Source: Tulasnella sp. 424 (taxonomy: Eukaryota > Basidiomycota > Agaricomycetes > Cantharellales > Tulasnellaceae). Taken from it: a stretch of DNA of 64,000 nucleotides. The DNA lies in assembly GCA_019633425.1 (NCBI GenBank), contig WSUB01000027.1:1-64000 (forward strand). Reading direction: 5' to 3'. The notes below the pieces were generated by a model, which was given only the letters and a program-made list of their open reading frames with translations, ran no database searches and was not told the origin of the DNA. The number at the start of each line of letters is the position of its first letter. The stretch's first letter is position 1. Both the position numbers and the translations under genes were made by a program. This document shows positions 56,672 to 64,000 of this stretch, piece after piece.

Positions 56672-58922
56672 TTAGACACACTGCGAATAATCTGTTTGAC
56701 AAGAATGGGCGGATTCAGACACCATCGATATACAGCCAACCCAGAGAGACTCACAGTCATTCTGGTACGTGCAGGTCGTTCCCGATTCGCAGGATGTACA
56801 GCCAGTATAACCTACAGAGAGCATTTAGTGACGGGCACCAGAGTCAGAATATTTACTAGGGTGGGGCTTAGTACTTACCGATGCCACCGCACTGAGCGTA
56901 ATGCGTTGCAGTGCTACGAAAGCAGAATCGATGAGAAAGGGTGGCAATTTGTGGGTGGTGGAAGTAACTTACCATCCACCAGCAGTGGTGGTAGTGGTAG
57001 CCTTGCTGGTGGTCGTGGATGCTTTGCTGGTGAAGGTCGTGGTTGTAGTGGAAGTCTTGGTAGTGGTGGTACTGACACTGGATGGTGTGGTACCGGTACC
57101 AGAGTCGAGTTGGAACAGCGGAACATTGACGTATCCACCGAGAGTTGAGGTGGCATAGTTGAAGATACCGAACCGATAGCCCATGAAAAACTCCCAGCTA
57201 GTAATCATTGTGAAGGCCGACCCGATCGAGTTGAAGTTGGTTCCATCAGTACTGTAGTAGAAGGTTGCTTGCTTTGTACCACCTGGTTGAATGTCTGCCG
57301 TAACACGCAGCCAAATCGATCCACCGCTAATTGAAACGCTTGAGGTGGTTGTTCCGGTGTTAGCGGTGCTCCAATCCGAATTCATGGTCAGGCCCGTGGT
57401 GTAGCCGACAGTGTAAGCGCCACCGTCCCGCTTAACTCCAACCCAAGCTGACGAGTCACGAAGCAGAACGAGACCAGCACGGTCACCGTCTTTCATGTTG
57501 CTATAGTTGAGCTTGATCGTGGCGGTGGACTTGGGGCCAAGAATACGGTGCGTGATCGTGTTACGAGCCGCGTAGAGATCGTACGTAATGGTTGCAGTAT
57601 AAAGGGTGAGGCCGCTGCTGCCAGTGGAGAATTTGGAGGTATCTGGATTGTGGTTCCATTCCCAGTTAGGGCCGATGGACGTAAAGTAGTCGGCTCCGGT
57701 AGGAGATGCGACGGATACCGTGGAGAGCGTGCTTGTGTATGAACTGCCCCACGCGCCATTGACAAGCTGTTGATCGACATGATGTAAATGAAGGATGTAG
57801 TGAGGAGTAGTGGAAGAGAAAGGAATTGCATCACTTACAGTGAGAGTAGGGAAACCGTCAGAACCCCAAGTGATCGGTGCCATAACCGGGATACGGCCTC
57901 CAGGATAAGCGTCAATGAAAGCCATATAATACCATTGACCACTAGGAGTATCAACGAGACCACCCTGATGAGGATTTCCTGCAACCGAAATCGGTGGCGA
58001 GAGACTTGAAGCGAGAGCCTTGATGGTGTAAGTTCCAAAGACGCTGCTGGACTTGAGGACATATTCACTCGTTGCGGGGTGAGTGGCCAGAATGTAATAC
58101 ACTCCGTTTCGTTTGTAGAATCGTGTGCCCTCGAGGTATCCTGATTGTGATGTAGGCTGCCGGTCAGACCGCTAATGGAGAATATAACAGCGCAAGTTTC
58201 ACGCACCGATGTCTGAAGGAGGACTGTAAACTTGCTGGGACTTGACCTCGCTCTTGGCATCTGACGCAAGTTGGGCGACCCAGATGTTGTTATTATAGAC
58301 GTACGAGACGTACATAGTTCCGTCATCATCTACGAGCAGACCGCAATCGTAGTAACACTGCACAACAGTTACATTAGTGATATGACCCCAGTGCCTGCTA
58401 CCGGCATGAACGGCCTTACCTTGTTAATCGTGGCGAGGCGAGACCACGGTCCAGTTACCGACGAAGCAGAATAGATATAGGACGTTGCGAAATCAATACA
58501 GCCTCCCCAATACCAAGTATTCTTGGTGGAGTGATAGCCAAAGAACGAGGCCCAAATTCCCTGGACGTAGGCTTGCCCACCGGTCAGGGAGTAGGTGCTA
58601 CCAAAGTCCAGAGTGGGAACCGAGTGAGCAATGTACTCCCAATTCTGCAAGTCGTATGACCGGAGAATGGGGGCACCGGGAGAGTAATGCATGGTAGAGG
58701 ACGAATAATAGTAAGTGGTGCCGACTCGGCGAATATCCAGGTCTGCCAAGTCCTCCCAAAAGATGGGATTGGTAAACGCGTTAACGAAGATGGGTAGGAC
58801 GATAAGTCCACCCAAGAGCGTAGAAGGTGTTCCTGTGGCTCAAAGAATCGGGAAGGAGGGGGTTAGCTCGGTGTCGCATTTCAAGTGCACAGACCGGAGA
58901 ACACACCGAAGTTAAGCATCAT
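56672..58922 (-). CDS. Secreted GH43 glycosidase B with Thr-rich linker and C-terminal CBM1
   Basis: Paralogue of the previous gene with the same catalytic and beta-sandwich domains (FTNPIFWEDLADLDIRRVG; GHSVPT replaced by AHSVPT; HQGGLVDTPSGQWYYMAFID). Start ATG 58920-58922, exon 1 MMLNF, intron, then GTPSTLLGGLIVLPIFVNA as the signal region. After PLFQLDSGT the frame continues GTTPSSVSTTTTKTSTTTTT, FTSKASTTTSKATTTTTAGG. CBM1 exons: 56879-56913 (TATHYAQCGGI), 56755-56811 (GYTGCTSCESGTTCTYQND) and 56672-56691 (YYSQCV, stop). All introns are canonical. The six-Cys-like pattern and the Y...N.YY residues are those of a working fungal cellulose-binding module, which would tether the enzyme to cellulose. 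Confidence 0.9.
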
Positions 58923-58979
58923 AGTAAAATCCGGTAAAAGTGTGAGTGGATATGGGCAAACACTCTCTGATTCCTAGTT

Positions 58980-58988
58980 CCTTTTATA
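58980..58988 (-). promoter_or_regulatory. TATA box of GH43-B
   Basis: TATAAAAGG on the minus strand, 58 bp upstream of the ATG, conserved with GH43-A. Confidence 0.65.
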
Positions 58989-59597
58989 CTGCACCTTGCG
59001 ATCCGATTACCGCGCCCAGAGCCAGATTCCAACGGTGTCGCGGTATTTGCTCTCCCGAGCACCATCCAATGGCATCGCTTGGCAAATAGTTTTGAGTCTT
59101 GGTGGGTATTAGGAAGCTATCTCTGGGTCCCCGAGGGCTCATCGGTCTTGAGTCGGGGAGCCAAGAGCGACCGACGCAAGTAGTTGCGCTTAATGGTGCA
59201 CCGGGATTACTCCCTTACTTCGGAAAAGATGGCTTCGTTTCCTATTAGCGTATGTTGTTGCAGCGGCTAAAAGATCGTCATGTCTCAGGGATGAGGGAAA
59301 GTCTTATAGAAGCCTTCAAGAAGTCATTATAATTCCCAAAGTGTGCACCAGTACCCTCCAGTGACCGAGCCTCTTGCTAATCTAGGAACCGACCCAGAAA
59401 GGCGATGCCCAAGGGAAAAAATAGAGACTCCATTTGAGAAATCCTTAGGAAAATAATTGACCCGGGCTTGTGAGAGTTCAACTTGACGTCGTCGGTCTAT
59501 GGGTGATTTGGAGGCGGTTTTGGGGTTTCGCAGATTTTCTCACAGAGCCCACGTTTATTTGCCATTATATAAATTACTGTGGGCTGGCTGTCAGCAA
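58989..59597. other. Upstream region of GH43-B to tRNA
   Basis: Promoter-side sequence homologous to the GH43-A upstream region as far as about 59460, then unique sequence up to the tRNA. No gene seen. Confidence 0.5.
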
Positions 59598-59689
59598 GCC
59601 CTTATAGCTCAGTGGTAGAGCGCAGCACTCGTAAAAGCACAGCAACGTGCGATATGCTGAGGTCCATAGTTCGATCCTGTGTGGGGGCA
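59598..59689 (+). tRNA. tRNA-Thr(CGT) with 20-nt intron
   Basis: Acceptor stem GCCCTTA pairs with TGGGGGC (with G-T pairs). D arm GCTC/GAGC; anticodon stem CAGCA/TGCTG; T arm CATAG/CTGTG with loop TTCGATC. The anticodon loop is CTCGTAA once a 20-nt intron after position 37 is removed. Anticodon CGT reads ACG (Thr). Discriminator A at 59689. Internal boxes TAGCTCAGTGG and GTTCGATCC are good, and a TTTT pol III stop follows at about 59694. Confidence 0.92.
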
Positions 59690-59868
59690 CATCTTTTGTC
59701 TCGGCCGGTATATTTTGCATGCGCCGAATTCTCTCTTGCAACGTCTCAGCGCGGACGCTTTAGGCTGTCTACTCCACTCAAGTCGTTTAAAGGCTTAACA
59801 AGTGCTACATTGCCTCTGGTACAACCAATAACTAATCCAAGGTTCCAATATGGTCACCTGAAATGCCA

Positions 59869-62800
59869 CTATAACTTGAAGGATGCTCCTCCTTCGCGTG
59901 CTTTGTCCTTCCCATTCACGCTCTTCCCGACATGCGGTTTGCCCACTACAGTAACACCTTTACCCGTTTTCACCAGACTGTCCAAGGCCGCATCTTTCGC
60001 TTCCCTCGCGTTCCTCGGGTGCTTTCCATTCTTCAAGCCTGCAGCTGCTGTTGCACTGCCCCCAGCGCTGTTGCTGAATTTGACAACAGCGCCGTTGATC
60101 GCCTGGCCCTGAGCTTTCCTCTCGTGCTTGACCTTTGCGCGCAGTGCTTTCTTCTCTCCCGGTGACATTTCAGTCTTTGACGTCGCTGCCCTTGGATCGA
60201 AAGCAAACGTCTCCTCAGGAGCCAAGAGTGTCGAGGTCGACATGGAAGTTGGTAAAGCTGATTCGAGCGATGTTGAGGCAACGTTGGACAGTGTGCTAAT
60301 AGTGGCCTTTGGCTGTTCGTGCAATATAGAAAGGAAGCACCGTTCAGGCACGTCCCCTTGTTCGAAATCGTCTCGAGTTCCGTACCTGCTTGGGCGTAAA
60401 GTGGGCATTGGAAAGCGCGTCCAGCTTATAACTAATATCTCCCCAGGTCTTCTCGATGTCCTTGTGTTCTTGTATAAGGCGATCGTCCTTCCGCCCCTCA
60501 CCAGACGCAGCAGCTGTGTATTCGTCCTCATAGATTTCCGCAAGGGACTTCTGCCCTTCCTTGTCCGAGATCTCGAGGACCTTTGACGGTAGGAATGCCT
60601 TGTCGTCTACTGGCCGTTGTCGGATGACATCGTCGAACCGGTTCTAAGGACTTTTGTTCAGGACAATGGCGCGGGATGTTAAGCAAAAAAAGACCAACCT
60701 CCAGAATACGAGCTTTTATTAAATCCTCTAGTGACTTGGTGACCTCCTCGGTAATAATCGGTGCTTGTTTTGCAGCAGCTTCGAATTCGAGGTCGGTCTC
60801 CAACAAGCTGTTCTCTGGTCGTCGTTTGGCGTTCGCTTCACCCATCAGCGTCCAAGACTTCTCGGCGACATTCTGGTCTTCGAGAATAGCGATCTCTTGT
60901 GCTATGGCTCGCTGGCGTTTCTCATGAGTCGAGAGCTCTTCAGCTGCGAGAGAAATGAGAAAATGCGGTCAGACCGCGGAAGTGGTACGCGGCAGTCGAA
61001 GTTCGAAAAAACGTACGGGGTCGGTAGTCCTCTTCAGGTTCCGCAAAGATATCGTTCTTCAACCGCTCTATAGCCTCCTGACCTTCGTCCATGTCGTAGT
61101 CACCCTCGCCATCGTCATCCTCCTCGTCTTCATCCTCCCCCTCCTCATCGTCGTCCTCATCGTCCATCTCATCCTCGTGGTCCTCTTCTTCATAATCCTC
61201 CTCGTCACTATCCTCTCTATCCGCATCATCAATTCCCGCAAATGGGTCGCTTCCGTTCAAGGTCGGTCCATTTTGGTTCCCTTCTCCCTCTGTAGGTGCC
61301 ACGACCGGTTGCCTGGGAGCAAATCCACCGAATCCACCTGGACCAGTCAGTTGCCTGGGAGCAAATCCACCAAATCCACCTGGACCAGTCATGTTCATGA
61401 ACGGGTTCATGAATGCTCCGCCAGCTCCGTTCATTCCCATGAGGTCGTCGTAGTCATCGTCGTCATCGTCATTCAGACTTCGGCCTTTACCCCGGGCCCT
61501 GATTGTCTTGACGCGGACATCTTCAGCGAAACGAACCAACCCCTTGGCTTTGGCTTTTCCTTTCCCCTTTGGCGAGGCTGATGCGGCTTTTGGACCAGAG
61601 GATGGTTTTGAGGTGGTGGCTGAGTCTGCGAACTTGTATGGTGGACGGAAGAAGTCGTTGTACATGATATCTGGATGATGCCATAAAATGAGTTTCGAGG
61701 ATAATAAAGGGGACCTGGGCTACTCACCGTCCATGCCTTCGGTCTTGAACGCGCCGTTCAACATGCTTTGCTTGCTAGGAATGCCTTCTTCGTCTTCCTC
61801 ATCTTCCTCATCACTCTCTTCCTCCTCGTCCTCGTCCTCATCCTCTTCGTCTACATCCATCTCTTCTTCTTCGTCTTCATCGATAGGGGCAAACAAATCA
61901 ATCTCCTCTTCCTCTTCCGAATCGTCCTCATCCCCGCCTAAACGCCCCCCGCTCTTGGACTTGGCCTCCATAAGCTCCGTGTTGCGATTGAATTTGTCGA
62001 TGCTGAAGAAGCCGTCGTCGAGAGTTGGGTGCCGAGGCCCTGACCACACCGGTTGTTGAGAGCGAGGGCGTTGCCGGCTGTGCCCAACCACAGGCGGTCG
62101 CTCTTCCTCCCCGTGATCTCGTAACTTCACGATGTCCTCTCCCATGTCACTTTCATCGCTGTCTTCATCACTATCTTCTTCCTCTGATTCTTCCTCGTCA
62201 TCAAGCCCAAAACGCCGACTGGCGCCATTTAAGCCAGAAGGTCCAGGGTCTCCATCAACATCCATGTGGTCTCCTTCAACTTCTTCGCCCTCGGTCTCAT
62301 CGTCGTCCGGCTCGCGGTCAATGATCGAGTCCAAGACTTTGCAAATCTATTCGGTTGAGAACGATAGTGCGTCAGAACGTAGTGGCAGGACAGAAGATAG
62401 CGAGCGAGAATGTGGGGGTTGGCATACGTTTTTCGCTCTTAGCTCCAGCTGCGCCCATATCTGGTCGGCGCCCATGCCATCCAAAATTAGTGAGTCCAGC
62501 GGTGTTAGGTCAAAGGTTAACGACTCCTTCGGTGGAGGTGCGCCGGCAGCCTTCTGCTTCGCGACTTGTGAGCGGGTGACCGGAGCCTGAGGTACGTCTA
62601 TGGACCTGAGCAGTTCATCCATTGCTGGTGCTGCATCGACCTCGGAGAGAACTCCTGTACCCAGTGCAAGTTATAATTGAGCGTTTCGCCAGGTAACGCG
62701 CGCAAAAGAGTGCGAACCTCGATCAAAAAGGAACTTGGCCGCCCTCAATGCCGCTGCTTGGATCTCGTTGTCACCGTGAACCAAGGATTCGGGCTTCCTA

Positions 62801-62889
62801 GCTGTTAGGTCGCATAGCTCCGAGAGCTGTGTTGGGAGCTCTACAGGCTCTGGTGACGGAGACCTTGATGAGCTTGAAATGGAGGACAT
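59869..62889 (-). CDS. MPP10: U3 snoRNP protein MPP10
   Basis: Nucleolar component of the small-subunit processome needed for 18S rRNA cleavages. Start ATG 62887-62889 (MSSISSSSRSPSPEPVELP). N-terminal region PPKESLTFDLTPLDSLILDG; then TLDDGFFSIDKFNRNTELME; long acidic Glu/Asp runs (EEESEEEDSDEDSDESDMGE; EDEEEEMDVDEEDED); MYNDFFRPPYKFADSATTSK; and a 13-residue tandem repeat with GGFGGFAPRQ twice near 61310-61390. The conserved C-terminal block is intact: SLLETDLEFEAAAKQAP, ITEEVTKSLEDLIKARILE, FDDVIRQRPVDDKAFLPSK, then SLAEIYEDEYTAAASGEGRK and KLDALSNAHFTPKQV. The end is a basic tail (EKKALRAKVKHERKAQGQAI). FDDVI, SLAEIYEDEY and KLDALSNAHFTPK are family signatures. Confidence 0.93.
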
Positions 62890-63661
62890 GAGGTGGAGAG
62901 TCCTGATTGAAATTTCCAGTGCTCAGATGTTTGTTCGTGCTTTGAACGTCGTTGAATCACCGAAGAAAGGGGATGAAAGGAAGGGCGATGGTCTGCGACT
63001 GGATTTTCGATAATTAGCATTTATTCGTGCTTTTTTTAGTGGGTCAAAGCGTCAGTAAAATTTGGTGGGAGGCGCGACATAGCAGGTTACCGAAGAGTTG
63101 GACATGATGCGACGGTTTAGTGCAGAGCAACTTGCACTCCTCCCCAAGGGTTCTAGCACACGCCACACACGAATTGCCACGAATACTGAACTCCTGACCC
63201 TAGAGAGCTCTAAGCTCGCCGATCATCAGGACGACGTGACGAGGATATTGATTGAGTGTGCAAAGTCTAAATGAAATAGCAAAGCGCTGGCGCACCTCTT
63301 GCTTATATCCTGTGATTCCTCATTTGATATTCCACTACAAGCAGTAAAAACTAACTCAGGACTTTCTTAGTCGTGAAGTAATCACCGTAGTGGCATATTC
63401 ATATGGGAGTTGTTCGGCCCAAGCCCGAGTGCATCGGTTATTGGGATTGCCGGTGCCAGACGCAGACGGGGCTATAGGCGATGATGCCCGGCCACCCACT
63501 GTATAATGCGTCGCCTACCTTACGACCAACTTGATCTCTACTCCTCCCCTTCTTCCCTCCCGGTCGGATTCACTGTCGCTTCGACGGGGTACTGGCAAGA
63601 TAAAACGTTAACAAAGCTCGACAAAGAGATTCCAAGGACCCTGCAAGTTTGAACCTCTCCC
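62890..63661. promoter_or_regulatory. Divergent promoter region MPP10 / dienoyl-CoA reductase
   Basis: 772 bp between two divergent starts. Includes GATAAT/TTAGCATTTATT AT-rich elements, and CT-rich runs (CTCCTCCCCTTCTTCCCTCC) before the right-hand gene. No other gene seen. Confidence 0.5.
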
Positions 63662-64000
63662 ATGTCACGGACGGAACCCGTTATTGCGGCCCCGCCGCCT
63701 CTCTCAACTGCTATTTTCCGAGATGACATATTCAAAAATAAAGTCCTCTTCTGCACTGGAGGCGGCAGTGGAATATGCAAGTCCATGACTGAAGCTATTG
63801 TGAGGATTGTTCATTTTGTAGAGCAACGTCATCGCCGCTGACGTGAGAGTGCTCGGAAAGATGCGACACGGAGCTTCAGCGACTATTGTTGGTCGAAAGT
63901 AAGGTTATTTTGATTGGCATATAGTACTAATAAAGCTGACCCTTTGGTGATTAGGTTAGATCGACTGGAAGCCACCGCCAAGGAACTGTCTAATGCCACC
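63662..64000 (+). CDS. SPS19: Peroxisomal 2,4-dienoyl-CoA reductase (SDR), 3' end off the window
   Basis: NADPH-dependent reductase that allows beta-oxidation of unsaturated fatty acids with even-position double bonds. Start ATG 63662. Exons 63662-63799, 63861-63898 and 63955-64000+ join in frame: MSRTEPVIAAPPPLSTAIFR, DDIFKNKVLFCTGGGSGICK, SMTEAI, MRHGASATIVGRK and LDRLEATAKELSNAT. TGGGSGI is the SDR dinucleotide-binding glycine motif. The GRK..R.. after the second strand fits an NADPH-binding enzyme. The combination IFKNKVLFCTGGGSGIC is typical of DECR2/Sps19 proteins. Both introns have canonical ends. The catalytic Tyr-Lys and any C-terminal peroxisomal signal lie beyond the window. Confidence 0.85.

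Larger units (their letters stand above)
56640..59460. repeat. Direct tandem duplication, GH43 unit B
   Basis: Second copy, retaining the linker and CBM1 exons. Upstream homology continues past the promoter to about 59460. Confidence 0.8.

Noticed and set aside
60955..61581. 208-codon plus-strand ORF with long Ile/Val/Leu runs that looks like membrane helices
   Set aside because: Antisense of the Asp/Glu-rich MPP10 exon; GAN codons read as hydrophobic codons on the other strand.
1..64000. CRISPR arrays, operons, bacterial ribosome binding sites, transposase genes
   Set aside because: None expected in a fungal nuclear genome except transposons. I saw no regularly spaced repeats, reverse transcriptase or transposase motifs, or long terminal repeats.

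Overview
This window is nuclear DNA from a filamentous basidiomycete. Nearly every gene is broken by 50-70 nt introns with GTRNGT donors and CTRAC-like branch sites, genes are dense on both strands, and there are secreted plant cell wall enzymes with family 1 carbohydrate-binding modules (CBM1). There is also a kinase-TPR fusion and calpains ending in a ZZ zinc finger, both common in Agaricomycetes. The enzyme repertoire would suit a Rhizoctonia/Ceratobasidium-like plant-associated fungus, but that placement is inference.

Layout. 1-9430: three leftward GH28 polygalacturonase genes (PG1, cut by the left edge; PG2; PG3). PG2 and PG3 sit in two direct copies of a segment of about 3.5 kb that also carries the 5' end of the next gene, so a dead RGP1 fragment lies between them. 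9433-12931: intact RGP1 (Golgi Rab exchange factor partner). 13235-17483: ankyrin-PH oxysterol-binding protein. 17918-22098: INCENP. 23492-24940: C2H2 regulator. 25131-29160: six-BRCT Rtt107/Brc1 protein. 30454-30882: small membrane protein. 31249-33252: DUF4139 protein. 33361-33615: NAA38. 33855-36605: NIPA-type magnesium transporter. 37280-49079: three calpain-ZZ paralogues, two in tandem and the third convergent. 50368-52963: protein kinase with C-terminal TPRs. 53779-58922: tandem pair of GH43 glycosidases. 59598-59689: tRNA-Thr(CGT) with an intron. 59869-62889: MPP10. 63662-64000: start of a peroxisomal 2,4-dienoyl-CoA reductase.

The most notable result is in the two cell wall enzyme families. 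In each tandem pair one gene (PG3, GH43-B) ends in a Thr-rich linker and a complete CBM1, while its sister (PG2, GH43-A) has lost the linker and the front of the CBM1 by an internal deletion of about 330-380 bp. The last CBM1 exon or exons, still recognisable, remain downstream of the new stop codon. Two unrelated enzyme families side by side have thus shed the same domain in the same way. Other points: a conserved block upstream of all three PG genes, a 17-nt microexon in each PG gene, two GC-AG introns needed by one calpain, a 34-bp perfect palindrome, and a splice acceptor preceded by 23 adenines.

Most genes are unrelated housekeeping genes, so no single pathway links the window. The PG and GH43 enzymes would act together outside the cell on pectin and its arabinan/xylan side chains. 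Exon coordinates were read by eye from splice signals and family alignment, without computation.
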